Assembly: GCA_015056015.1 (NCBI GenBank)
Contig: SVHD01000002.1
Location: 62,001 to 126,000, forward strand
From: Clostridiales bacterium
GTDB lineage: Bacteria > Bacillota > Clostridia > Christensenellales > Aristaeellaceae
DNA length: 64,000 nucleotides
Reading direction: 5' to 3'
Position 1 is the stretch's first letter, and each line of letters opens with the position of its first letter. This document shows positions 1 to 7,808 of the stretch, in pieces. The position numbers and the translations under genes are program-made. Under the pieces are notes generated by a model that made no database searches, was not told where the DNA came from, and worked only from the letters and a program-made list of their open reading frames with translations.

Positions 1-68
1 AATTTTTTCGTTTTTTCGGTATTTTTTTCGCCTTCTCCGGGAAAAATCGCTGAAAAAGGCGACAAAAA

Positions 69-386
69 ATGAAAGAAAACGAAGTTTTTTTTGAAAACAT
101 ATGGCATCCCTTGCATGAACATGATATAATATCCGCGGATCTTTGGAAGATGATGGGGGGAATGCATGTGGCCCAGGGTGCCGGGTGGCGAGTGATCCAC
201 ATGACACGCAGCGAAAAGCACGCCAACGAAATTCTTGCGCTCCTGTCGCAGGAAGGCATTTTGGCGCGCAGCAAGCAGGTGTATCGTACCGTTTCTTCCG
301 AAGAAAACTATTATGAAATTATGGTGCTCGGGGCAGAAGCAAGGGAAGCCCAGCAGCTTCTGATTGAGAATAATCTGCTGCTCTGA
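69..386 (+). CDS. Small hypothetical protein upstream of pfkA
   Basis: A 105-residue soluble protein with no signal peptide or membrane segment. The second half (from about residue 40, WRVIHMTRSEKHANEI onward) has a beta-alpha-beta pattern that loosely resembles the DUF2007-type putative signal-transducing fold, in which a short strand is followed by a helix carrying 'AxEILALLSQEGI'. That resemblance is my impression, not a match I can verify. It lies 28 nt before pfkA on the same strand, so the two are probably co-transcribed. The ribosome binding site is weak (AAGGCGA about 8 nt before the ATG). Function unknown; the reading frame is credible because it is compact, co-directional and not overlapped by a better ORF. 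Confidence 0.6.
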   Translation: MKENEVFFENIWHPLHEHDIISADLWKMMGGMHVAQGAGWRVIHMTRSEKHANEILALLSQEGILARSKQVYRTVSSEENYYEIMVLGAEAREAQQLLIENNLLL

Positions 387-414
387 GCCTGAAGGAATGT
401 AAGGAGAGATCATT

Positions 415-1464
415 ATGTCCAACATCGCAGTATTGACCAGCGGCGGCGATAGCCCCGGCATGAACGCGGCGGTTATGTCCGTTGCGCGCAACGCTGCTTC
501 TTATGGCATGCCCCTGATTGGCATCAAGCGGGGCTATAACGGCCTGCTTGGCCGATCCAAGAATCCGGCGGAGGATTATACTCGCCTGGATCTGGATACC
601 ATTCTGGATATCGCCGATTTGCCCGGCACTTGGCTGCGCACTGCCCGCTGCCGCGAATTTCTGGATCCCGCCATTCGCGAAAAGGCCGCCCGTACCCTGC
701 GGGAACTGGATGTTTCCGGGCTGGTGGTCATCGGCGGCGATGGCAGCTTCCAGGGCGCCATGCGTCTTTGCGAGCTGGGCATCCCCTGTATCGGCATTCC
801 CGGCACCATCGATAATGACCTGGCCTATACCGAAATGACCCTGGGTTATGATACCGCCGTCAATGTATGCGTGGACGCCGTGCGCGCCATCCGCGCCACC
901 TCCCGTTCCCATGATCGCCCCCACGTGGTGGAAGTAATGGGCCGGGATTGCGGTGATATCGCCCTTTCCACCGCTGCCGCCACCGGCGCTGAAATCGTGG
1001 TGGTGCCTGAAGTGAAATGGAAGGTGGATGATGTGGCCGCCCAGCTGAACCGGCAGATTGCCATGGGCAACACCCGCGCCACCGTCATCGTGGCCGAAGG
1101 CTGCTGGCAATCCATGGCCCCCTTTGACGTTTATAAATTCCTGCTCCCCTACGGCAAGCAGGTTTTCCAGGGCGAATCCATGACGGCCGAACGCTTTGCC
1201 AGCGTGCTCAAGCGCAAGTGCGGCATGGTGGAAGCCCGGCATACCGTCATCGGCTATACCCAGCGCGGCTCCACGCCCACGGCCCGGGACAGCATTTTCG
1301 CTTTCGAAGCCGGCGCCCTGGCGGTGCAGCTACTGAAAAACGGCGTAAGCAATCAGGTAATCGGCGTGAAGAACGGGCGTACCTTTCATATGCCCATTGA
1401 AAAGGCCCTGGCCGAAAAGCATCGCTTCAACCGCAAGCTCTTCAATCAAATCAATTCCCTGTAA
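415..1464 (+). CDS. pfkA: 6-phosphofructokinase
   Basis: Phosphorylates fructose 6-phosphate to fructose 1,6-bisphosphate, the committed step of glycolysis, in the cytoplasm. At 349 residues it is close to the usual size for single-domain bacterial PFK. Family motifs are plain: nucleotide-binding TSGGDSPGMNA near the N terminus, GGDGSFQGA, the catalytic PGTIDNDLAYTE loop, the VVEVMGRDCGDIAL substrate-binding segment and YTQRGSTPTARD. The GGDGS form is the one typical of ATP-dependent enzymes, so ATP rather than pyrophosphate is the likely donor. A GGAGA ribosome binding site precedes the ATG. It is followed 17 nt after the stop by the first copy of the palindromic repeat described separately. 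Confidence 0.95.
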   Translation: MSNIAVLTSGGDSPGMNAAVMSVARNAASYGMPLIGIKRGYNGLLGRSKNPAEDYTRLDLDTILDIADLPGTWLRTARCREFLDPAIREKAARTLRELDVSGLVVIGGDGSFQGAMRLCELGIPCIGIPGTIDNDLAYTEMTLGYDTAVNVCVDAVRAIRATSRSHDRPHVVEVMGRDCGDIALSTAAATGAEIVVVPEVKWKVDDVAAQLNRQIAMGNTRATVIVAEGCWQSMAPFDVYKFLLPYGKQVFQGESMTAERFASVLKRKCGMVEARHTVIGYTQRGSTPTARDSIFAFEAGALAVQLLKNGVSNQVIGVKNGRTFHMPIEKALAEKHRFNRKLFNQINSL

Positions 1465-1480
1465 GCGTATGGATATATGT

Positions 1481-1600
1481 TGCGAGAGGGCCTTTCTTTT
1501 AGAAAAAAGAAAGGCCCTCTCGCGCTCTCCCAAAGAAAATCATTCTGGATTTTACAAGCTTTTTCTTACCGGCCCGAATGCCAGTGAAGCAATTCCACTG
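1481..1600 (+). repeat. Palindromic 3'-end repeat, copy 1 (after pfkA)
   Basis: A perfect 19-bp stem (1482-1500 paired with 1505-1523, loop AGAA) begins 17 nt after the pfkA stop. It is followed not by a T-run but by a conserved tail, GCTCTCCCAAAGAAAA then TCTGGATTTT, and further on GAATGCCAGTGAAGCA. Five further copies occur after other genes in this window, at 7536, 7790 (reverse), 10485 (reverse), 46642 and 53319. The stem arms differ between copies but mostly stay complementary. It could serve as a 3' processing or termination element; no protein-coding role is supported. Confidence 0.8.
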
Positions 1601-1619
1601 CGCGCTTTTGAGGTACACC

Positions 1620-4600
1620 ATGTTCATCGCCGATTTGCACATTCATTCCAAATATTCCCGGGCCACCAGCGGGGATTGCGATTTGCCCCATCTGGATCTT
1701 TGGGCACGGAAAAAGGGAATTCACCTGGTTGGCACCGGGGATTTTACCCATCCCAAATGGCGGCAGGAAATCAGCGAAATGCTTTCGCCCCTGGGCAATG
1801 GCTTTTATGCGCTCAATGAGGAATACCGCCTGCCCTGCGCCGTTCCCGGGGCCATTCCGCCCCAATTCGTGCTTTCCAGCGAAATCAGCACCATCTACAA
1901 GCGGGACAACAAAACCAGGAAGGTGCATCATGTGATTCTGCTGCCCGATCTGGATGCGGCGGAGGATTTTTCCCATCGGCTGGAGGCCATCGGCAATCTG
2001 CACAGCGACGGTCGGCCCATTCTGGGCCTGGACAGCCGGGAATTACTGGATATTCTGCTTTCCTGCTGCCCGGAATCCATCTATATTCCCGCCCATATCT
2101 GGACGCCTCATTTTTCCCTTTTCGGCGCTTTTTCGGGCTTTGATTCCATCGAGGAATGCTACGGCGATCTTGCCGGCCATATTCATGCGGTGGAAACGGG
2201 GCTTTCCTCCGATCCGCTGATGAATCGCCGCCTTTCTGCCCTGGACGGGCATGTGCTGATTTCCAATTCCGATGCCCATTCCCCGCAAAAGCTGGGAAGA
2301 GAAGCCAATCTTCTTTCCTGCGAGCTTTCCTTTTCCGCCTTGAAAACGGCGCTGGATACAGGCGAAGGCTTCGGCGGCACCATTGAATTTTTCCCGGAAG
2401 AGGGCAAATATCACATGGACGGCCATCGGAATTGCCAGTGCCGCCTGACGCCGGAGGAAACCATCGCCTATCAGGGGCGCTGCCCCGTTTGCGGAAAGAA
2501 AATCACCGTGGGCGTTTCACACCGGGTGGAAATATTGGCGGACAGGAAAGAAAACGCGCTGCCGCCCCTCCCCCATCCCTTTGAAAGCCTGGTGCCCCTG
2601 CCCGAAATCGTGGGCGAATGCCTGGGTGTATCTGCCGCCAGCAAAAAAGCGCAGATCGCCTATGAGGATTTGCTGCAAAAGCTGGGGCCGGAGTTTTCTA
2701 TTCTCCGGGAAAAATCCATTCCGGAAATTGATGCTGCCGGCGGGCCCCTGCTGGCCGAGGCCATTTCCCGCCTGCGCCGGGGACAGGTAATCCGCCAGGC
2801 GGGCTATGACGGGGAATACGGGGTGATCCGGCTGTTTGAAAACGGGGAAAAGGAAATTTTCCTGGGCCAGACCAGCCTGCTCTCCATGCTCCCTCCTGCG
2901 CCCGGCCCGGATAAAAAAGAAAGCCTGCTGGATACAGCGCCGGAAGAAACGCCCCAGGAGATACCGGCGCCTCAGAAGAATACTCCCAACGAAGCCCAGC
3001 AGGCGGCAATTGTATCCGAAGCAAAGACGCTCCTGGTGATTGCCGGCCCTGGCACCGGAAAAACCGGCACACTGGTCAATCGCATCACCCATCTGATTGA
3101 GGAAAGGGGCGTATCCCCCCGGGAAATCACCGCCGTCACCTTTACCCGCCAGGCCGCCCGGGAAATGCAGGAACGATTGGAGCAGAAGCTGGGGAAAAAG
3201 GCCCTGCGTGGCATCACCATCGGCACCTTCCACGCCATCTGCCTTTCCCTGATTGAAAAAAAGCCCCTGATCGGCCGGCGGCAGGCGCTGGATATCCTGC
3301 GGGAATTGCTGCAAAACCGGAAGGAAAAAATGCCGCCCGCCCAGGCCCTTGCCTTGATTTCGGCAGAAAAAAATCTGCTGCCCGCCCCTGCGCTTCCTGC
3401 CGGGCTGCGATTGCAATATGATGAAGCACTGCGGGAAAGAAATATCCGGGATTTGGATGATGTGATGCTGGAAGCGCTGGAAATGCCGACAGAAAAAGAA
3501 AAGCGATTCCATCACCTGCTGGTGGATGAATTTCAGGATATCAATGCCCTGCAGCGGAAACTGGTGCTGCATTGGGGAAAGGGGAATTCCCTCTTCGTAA
3601 TCGGCGATCCCGATCAATCCATTTATGGCTTCCGGGGTGCGGATGCGGGCTGCTTTGATGATCTGATGCAGGCATATCCGAATGCGGAAGCAATCCGTCT
3701 TTCCCAGAATTATCGCTCCGCCCCTGCCATCGTCGATTGCGCCCTTTCCGTTATTCGCAATAATCCGGGAATGGAGCGGATGCTGAATGCCGTGCGTCCC
3801 CAGGGGGCTGCCCCGCGCCTGATTCAAACGCAGGATCTGTATACCCAGGGCGCCCTGATTGCCAGGGAAATTTCCCATCTCACCGGCGGCGTGGATATGC
3901 TGGAGGCCCATGCCCGGGATCAGGAACGGGCCCATTATGCCTTTTCCGATATCGCAGTTCTCTGCCGTACCCGACGGCAGCTGGAACAAATCGAAAGCTG
4001 CCTGCGCCGCGAAAGCATCCCCTGCCTGATCTCCGCCCGGGAGGATTTCTGGGAGGATGAAACGGTGGAGGCATTGCTGGGATTTTTCACTGCGCTGCTG
4101 GAGCCTGCCAATCCCGCGCCGCTGGATCCGGCATTGCGGAAATTATTTCATTGCCCGGAGGGGCTGATTCATCAGGCCCAGCAGGCCCTTTCCTGCCTGC
4201 CGGATTTTGACGCCTTTTCCAGCCGCCTGGCTTCCTTTGACGGCCTTTCCCCCTTCCTGACGGCAACGGGGATCATCTGGCCCCTTCTTCCCAAAGAAAA
4301 GCCCAGAAAGCTGCTGGATCTGCTGATTGCAAACTGCGGCTGCAAAGGAAAAGCCGTGGACGCCCTCAAAAACAGCGCCCTTTTCCACGGGGATATGCCA
4401 TCCTTTTTACAGCATATTTCTGCCTGTGAGGAAGGGGATTTCATGCGTTCCTCCGGTGGAAAGCCCTCCGGCGCAGTGTGGCTGATGACGCTGCACGCCG
4501 CCAAGGGCCTGGAATTTCCGGTGGTTTTCCTGGCCGGAGTGGATGAGGGGAAGTTGCCTCTGGAAAGGCCGGATGAAATCTGCAATATTGAAGAAGAACG

Positions 4601-4763
4601 GCGGCTTTTCTTTGTGGGCATTACCCGGGCCAGGGATGAATTGATCCTTACCTGCGGCGATACCCCCTCGCCCTTCCTGGCGGAATTGCCGGAAGGAACC
4701 CAACGGGAAACCGCGAAAAAAATCGTTTATCCCCAACAATTCCAACAAATGAGCCTTTTTTGA
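1620..4763 (+). CDS. EndoQ-like PHP nuclease fused to UvrD-family helicase
   Basis: A 1047-residue DNA-repair fusion. Residues 1-430 resemble endonuclease Q, a PHP-domain enzyme that nicks DNA 5' of deaminated bases and abasic sites: metal-binding ADLHIHSKYSR at the start, GTGDFTHPKW, KVHHVILLPD, PAHIWTPHFSLFG and SNSDAHSPQKLGREAN, then a zinc cluster with CQC and CPVCGK at about residues 272-291. Residues from about 457 form an SF1 helicase: Walker A AGPGTGKT (about 475), motif Ia TFTRQAAREM, Walker B VDEFQDIN, motif III GDPDQSIYGFRGA, motif IV QNYRSA, motif V TLHAAKGLEFPVVF and motif VI ITRARDELI. The start at 1620 is chosen because GAGGT lies 5 nt before it and the PHP domain begins at once; an upstream in-frame codon at 1578 has no such site. 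Lesion nicking coupled to strand displacement is the inferred role. Confidence 0.88.
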   Translation: MFIADLHIHSKYSRATSGDCDLPHLDLWARKKGIHLVGTGDFTHPKWRQEISEMLSPLGNGFYALNEEYRLPCAVPGAIPPQFVLSSEISTIYKRDNKTRKVHHVILLPDLDAAEDFSHRLEAIGNLHSDGRPILGLDSRELLDILLSCCPESIYIPAHIWTPHFSLFGAFSGFDSIEECYGDLAGHIHAVETGLSSDPLMNRRLSALDGHVLISNSDAHSPQKLGREANLLSCELSFSALKTALDTGEGFGGTIEFFPEEGKYHMDGHRNCQCRLTPEETIAYQGRCPVCGKKITVGVSHRVEILADRKENALPPLPHPFESLVPLPEIVGECLGVSAASKKAQIAYEDLLQKLGPEFSILREKSIPEIDAAGGPLLAEAISRLRRGQVIRQAGYDGEYGVIRLFENGEKEIFLGQTSLLSMLPPAPGPDKKESLLDTAPEETPQEIPAPQKNTPNEAQQAAIVSEAKTLLVIAGPGTGKTGTLVNRITHLIEERGVSPREITAVTFTRQAAREMQERLEQKLGKKALRGITIGTFHAICLSLIEKKPLIGRRQALDILRELLQNRKEKMPPAQALALISAEKNLLPAPALPAGLRLQYDEALRERNIRDLDDVMLEALEMPTEKEKRFHHLLVDEFQDINALQRKLVLHWGKGNSLFVIGDPDQSIYGFRGADAGCFDDLMQAYPNAEAIRLSQNYRSAPAIVDCALSVIRNNPGMERMLNAVRPQGAAPRLIQTQDLYTQGALIAREISHLTGGVDMLEAHARDQERAHYAFSDIAVLCRTRRQLEQIESCLRRESIPCLISAREDFWEDETVEALLGFFTALLEPANPAPLDPALRKLFHCPEGLIHQAQQALSCLPDFDAFSSRLASFDGLSPFLTATGIIWPLLPKEKPRKLLDLLIANCGCKGKAVDALKNSALFHGDMPSFLQHISACEEGDFMRSSGGKPSGAVWLMTLHAAKGLEFPVVFLAGVDEGKLPLERPDEICNIEEERRLFFVGITRARDELILTCGDTPSPFLAELPEGTQRETAKKIVYPQQFQQMSLF

Positions 4764-4776
4764 CTTCCGATGAACC

Positions 4777-4810
4777 AATAAGGCAGGGATGATCTCCCTG
4801 CCTTATTTTT
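4777..4810. terminator. Bidirectional rho-independent terminator
   Basis: AATAAGGCAGGGA and TCCCTGCCTTATT form a 13-bp stem around TGATC, followed by T-runs in both directions. It sits between the convergent EndoQ-UvrD gene and the XRE regulator and can end both transcripts. Confidence 0.85.
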
Positions 4811-5849
4811 ATTGCTTCTTTATTTGTCTTTTCAGCTGAACGATCATCCGTTTTTGTTCCTCAATATCGCTGCAATCCTCGGGCATATTCCATTCCTCCG
4901 ATAAATGCCGGATAATGCGTTCGCGCACTTCAATTGCCTGCTCAAAATCGCTCAGTTGTTCATACAATTGTGCTTTGGAATACAGGCCATCGCTGATCCG
5001 GGGCGCTTTCTGCATCTGAAAACAATGCTCGTAATCACGCAATGCTTCTTCATATTTCCCCAGCTTTTTCATACGATCCGCCCGATCACAGAACGCCTGC
5101 CAGACATGGGGATTTTTTTCCGCGGCCTGATTCCAGCACCGGATGGCCTTGGGTAAATCGCCCATTCCCTGGGCAATATCGCCCCGGTAGATTTCCGCCT
5201 GATAATCCCGCCCCGGCAATTGCGCCAGTATTTCCACATAAGGCACAGCCTCCTCAAAGCGTTTATCTGCCAGCATATTTTCAATCATTGCATACAGGCA
5301 GCGGAAATGGCCTGGATGATCCGACAGGAAATGCTGGCAGAAATCAATCAATTCAAAATGATTATCATACCATTCATCGCCGCAATGGGCCTCATAACCT
5401 TCGATCAGATAGGTCCAGGCGTCATCCGCATCCCCATCCATTTCCAATGCCTGCTTCGCATGACGGATGGCCGCCTGATGCGCCTGACGGGCCCAGAAAT
5501 TATACAGCGCCGAAAGCAAAATATGAGCGCGGAGTTTCCTTTCCGGATCCTGCATCAGGGATTCCAGAAATTCCCGGTCATGCTGAAACGTGCAATCCTC
5601 CAATTCCACATCATTTTGCAAGGCATTTTCAATGCGATCCAGTTGATCATCGGCGGAAATACGGAAAAGATCATCAATGGCAATGCCGAAATAAACAGCC
5701 AGGCGCGGAAGCAGCGTAATATCCGGCAAGCTGGCCTCCGTTTCCCACTTGGATACTGCCTGGCAGGAAACGCCCAGATAATCGGCCAGATCCTCCTGAC
5801 GAACCGATTTGCGCGTGCGATAGTATTTAATTTGCTTTCCGATATTCAT
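4809..5849 (-). CDS. XRE-family regulator with C-terminal TPR repeats
   Basis: Residues 1-63 are a Cro/CI-type helix-turn-helix (IGKQIKYYRTRKSVRQEDLA then GVSCQAVSKWETEASLPD, the usual recognition-helix signature). The remaining 280 residues are helical tetratricopeptide-like repeats (NFWARQAHQAAIRHAKQALE, YRGDIAQGMGDLPKAIRCWN, RADRMKKLGKYEEALRDYEH). This is the architecture of many Firmicute regulators that sense a peptide or protein partner through the TPR domain, although no peptide gene is visible beside it. An upstream ATG at 5855 exists, but AAGGAG is only 2 nt from it and 8 nt from the ATG at 5849, so 5849 is preferred. Targets are unknown. Confidence 0.82.
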   Translation of the reverse strand: MNIGKQIKYYRTRKSVRQEDLADYLGVSCQAVSKWETEASLPDITLLPRLAVYFGIAIDDLFRISADDQLDRIENALQNDVELEDCTFQHDREFLESLMQDPERKLRAHILLSALYNFWARQAHQAAIRHAKQALEMDGDADDAWTYLIEGYEAHCGDEWYDNHFELIDFCQHFLSDHPGHFRCLYAMIENMLADKRFEEAVPYVEILAQLPGRDYQAEIYRGDIAQGMGDLPKAIRCWNQAAEKNPHVWQAFCDRADRMKKLGKYEEALRDYEHCFQMQKAPRISDGLYSKAQLYEQLSDFEQAIEVRERIIRHLSEEWNMPEDCSDIEEQKRMIVQLKRQIKKQ

Positions 5850-5890
5850 CTCCATTACTCCTTAAATTTCAATTGCCAGCTGACAAATTC

Positions 5891-5919
5891 ATTGTAGCCT
5901 TTTCCTGCATGAAAAGCAA
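5891..5919 (-). promoter_or_regulatory. Sigma-A promoter for the XRE/TPR regulator
   Basis: On the minus strand TTGCTT (5914-5919) and TACAAT (5891-5896) are separated by 17 bp, about 42 nt upstream of the chosen start codon. The spacing and -10 are good; the -35 matches 4 of 6 positions. Confidence 0.6.
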
Positions 5920-5985
5920 CGGAGGCGTTTTTGATTTCATTCAACGCTTGTTTGTATTGATAACAATCGTCTTTTTTCGCATCCT

Positions 5986-6021
5986 GTTTCGACGGCTTTG
6001 CCCCTGGCCGCATCGTATACT
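5986..6021 (+). promoter_or_regulatory. Candidate Spo0A-controlled promoter of spoIIGA-sigE
   Basis: TATACT at 6016-6021 is a good -10 hexamer 20 nt before the spoIIGA start. About 20 bp upstream, where a -35 would lie, the reverse strand of 5986-5996 reads GCCGTCGAAAC, containing the GTCGAAA core of a Spo0A box. In Bacillus the spoIIG promoter is a Spo0A-activated sigma-A promoter with an over-long spacer and 0A boxes over the -35. The arrangement here fits that model, but the box is a short motif. Confidence 0.4.
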
Positions 6022-6041
6022 GGTACCGGAGGTCAGGATGA

Positions 6042-6821
6042 ATGCAGGTCAATGGCGAAGCCTATTTTTTTATCAATGTATGGATGAATTTTTTATCCCT
6101 GTATCTGGCAGGGACCCTGTGCAGACTGCGAATCAGGCAGGGCCGCTGCCTGGTTTCAGCGCTTCTTGGGGGGCTTTACGCCTTGCTCGCCTGGGAAATT
6201 CCCTTTCTCCGCCATCTGCCCTTTCTCTGCCTTATCGCTTTTTTCATGGTTCTGCTTGCCTTTTCCCGGGATTTTCTGCGCCCTTTTCCCATGCTGTTTT
6301 TTTCTGCCTTTTTATTGTCGGGCATCAGCGGTTATCTCATGGAAAACAGCGTATCCTGCCTGTGGATTCTGTTTTTTTCCGCTGCCTTTTCGCTGTGGAT
6401 CAGCCGCATTTTCCGAAGAGGAATGATCCGGCCCCGGAATGGATTGCGGCTGCTGATTTGCCATCACGGAAAAAGTGTATCCATCCCCGCTTTCCGGGAC
6501 AGCGGCAATCTGCTTTCCGAGCCCATAACGGGGCTTCCGGTAATCGTGGCGCCCCATTCCCGCCTTACGCATATTTTGCCGCAAAGCATTCGGCCGCAGG
6601 ATTTATCCACCCTGCCGGTGGGCTGGCGCCTGATTTCCATTGAGACGGCTGGGGGCAAAAAGACGCTGATGGCCTTTCATCCGGATCGTCTGCAATTGCA
6701 GGGGAAAAATGCCCTTCATTCCCTGGACGCCCTGATCGCCCTTTCGGATTTTGCGGAAAAGCGGGCGCTTTTGCCCGAAGCCATTTTTCATCAGGAGGAA
6801 GAAACAAATGCAAGCCTTTGA
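6042..6821 (+). CDS. spoIIGA: Sigma-E processing peptidase SpoIIGA
   Basis: Membrane-embedded aspartic-type protease that removes the pro-sequence of sigma-E in the mother cell during sporulation. The first 125 residues hold about five hydrophobic helices (from [16 protein letters not shown] through [13 protein letters not shown]). The cytoplasmic half carries [17 protein letters not shown] near residue 152, matching the conserved DSGN-x-L-x(2)-P-x-T active-site segment of SpoIIGA. The start has GGAGG 9 nt upstream. The gene overlaps sigE by 14 nt, the usual gene pair. At 259 residues it is slightly shorter than the roughly 300-residue Bacillus protein. Confidence 0.9.
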   Translation: MQVNGEAYFFINVWMNFLSLYLAGTLCRLRIRQGRCLVSALLGGLYALLAWEIPFLRHLPFLCLIAFFMVLLAFSRDFLRPFPMLFFSAFLLSGISGYLMENSVSCLWILFFSAAFSLWISRIFRRGMIRPRNGLRLLICHHGKSVSIPAFRDSGNLLSEPITGLPVIVAPHSRLTHILPQSIRPQDLSTLPVGWRLISIETAGGKKTLMAFHPDRLQLQGKNALHSLDALIALSDFAEKRALLPEAIFHQEEETNASL

Positions 6822-7518
6822 TATGCGAAAATGGATGCTGCTCTTTTTTACCAAATTGCGCACGGGGAAAATCCATTATATCGGCGGCGCCGATCCCCTG
6901 CCCCAGCCCCTGAAATATGAAGAGGAATTGCAACTGGTATCCCAATTGCATCAGGATGACGGCACGGTGCGCTCCATCCTGATTGAAAGAAATCTTCGGC
7001 TGGTGGTCTTTATCGCCCGGAAATTTGAAAATACCGCCGTGGGCATGGAGGATCTGATCTCCATTGGCACCATCGGGCTGATCAAGGCGGTGAATACCTT
7101 CAATCCCGAAAAGAAAATCAAATTGGCCACCTATGCCTCCCGGTGCATTGAAAATGAAGTGCTGATGCATCTGAGGCATACCAGCCGCCAGAAATACGAG
7201 GTTTCCCTGGATGAACCCCTGCGCACCGACTGGGACGGAAATGAATTGCTGCTATCCGATGTATTGGGCACGGAAGGGGATATGGTTTACCGCGGCATGG
7301 AGGAGGAGGCCGAAAAGCAATTGCTGGGCCACGCCCTTTCCCATCTTTCGCCACGGGAGCAGCAGATCATGCAATTGCGCTTTGGCCTGGGCGGCGGAGA
7401 GGAAATGACGCAAAAGGAAGTGGCCGATATCCTGGGCATTTCCCAATCCTATATTTCCCGGCTGGAAAAAAGGATTCTCTCCCGGCTGCAAAATGAAATG
7501 GTAAAGGTTTCGTCGTAG
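6808..7518 (+). CDS. sigE: Sporulation sigma factor sigma-E precursor
   Basis: Early mother-cell sigma factor. After a basic, amphipathic pro-peptide ([20 protein letters not shown]) comes [15 protein letters not shown], which aligns with the Bacillus pro-sigma-E cleavage site, so SpoIIGA probably cuts between His23 and Tyr24. Region 2 is almost identical to known sigma-E ([50 protein letters not shown]), and region 4 ends with [20 protein letters not shown]. The start at 6808 is set by AGGAGG at 6793-6798 and leaves a 236-residue protein; a longer frame from 6751 would run inside spoIIGA with no such site. Confidence 0.95.
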   Translation: MQAFDMRKWMLLFFTKLRTGKIHYIGGADPLPQPLKYEEELQLVSQLHQDDGTVRSILIERNLRLVVFIARKFENTAVGMEDLISIGTIGLIKAVNTFNPEKKIKLATYASRCIENEVLMHLRHTSRQKYEVSLDEPLRTDWDGNELLLSDVLGTEGDMVYRGMEEEAEKQLLGHALSHLSPREQQIMQLRFGLGGGEEMTQKEVADILGISQSYISRLEKRILSRLQNEMVKVSS

Positions 7519-7535
7519 AGAATGGAAGAAAATTT

Positions 7536-7650
7536 GCGGGAGGGGGATTCTTTGTTGCCAAAGAATCCCCCTCCCGCACCCTCCCCAAGAAAGCTATTCT
7601 GGGTTTTATCTGTCGATTTCAACCCATCTTGAATGCCAGCGGAGCATAAG
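7536..7650 (+). repeat. Palindromic 3'-end repeat, copy 2 (after sigE)
   Basis: A 19-bp perfect stem (7536-7554 with 7559-7577, loop TTGC) starts 17 nt past the sigE stop. The tail CCCTCCCCAAGAAAGC then TCTGGGTTTT and, further on, GAATGCCAGCGGAGCA matches copy 1 in order and spacing, although the stem arms are different sequences. Confidence 0.8.
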
Positions 7651-7699
7651 CAGAACAAGCAAAGCTCTTCTATTCCCTATTCGCTGGGAATCAAGTCGA

Positions 7700-7790
7700 T
7701 CAAGTGAAAAAAAGTAATATCCAGAATAGCTTTCTTGGAAAGGGGCGCGGGGGAAACCGTTCTTTGGTCACAAAGAATGGTTTCCCCCGC
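7700..7790 (-). repeat. Palindromic 3'-end repeat, copy 3 (reverse)
   Basis: Read on the minus strand, a 20-bp stem with one G-U pair (7771-7790 with 7747-7766, four-base loop) begins 18 nt past the stop of the lactamase-acetyltransferase gene. It is followed by CCAAGAAAGC and TCTGGATATT. It faces copy 2 tail to tail in the convergent gap 7519-7808, which otherwise holds nothing I recognise. Confidence 0.78.
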
Positions 7791-7808
7791 ATTGTTTTTC
7801 TTTCCAAC

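Noticed and set aside
1578..1619. An upstream start at 1578 for the EndoQ-UvrD gene
   Set aside because: It would begin inside the conserved tail of repeat copy 1, has no ribosome binding site and adds residues before the PHP metal motif that homologues start with.
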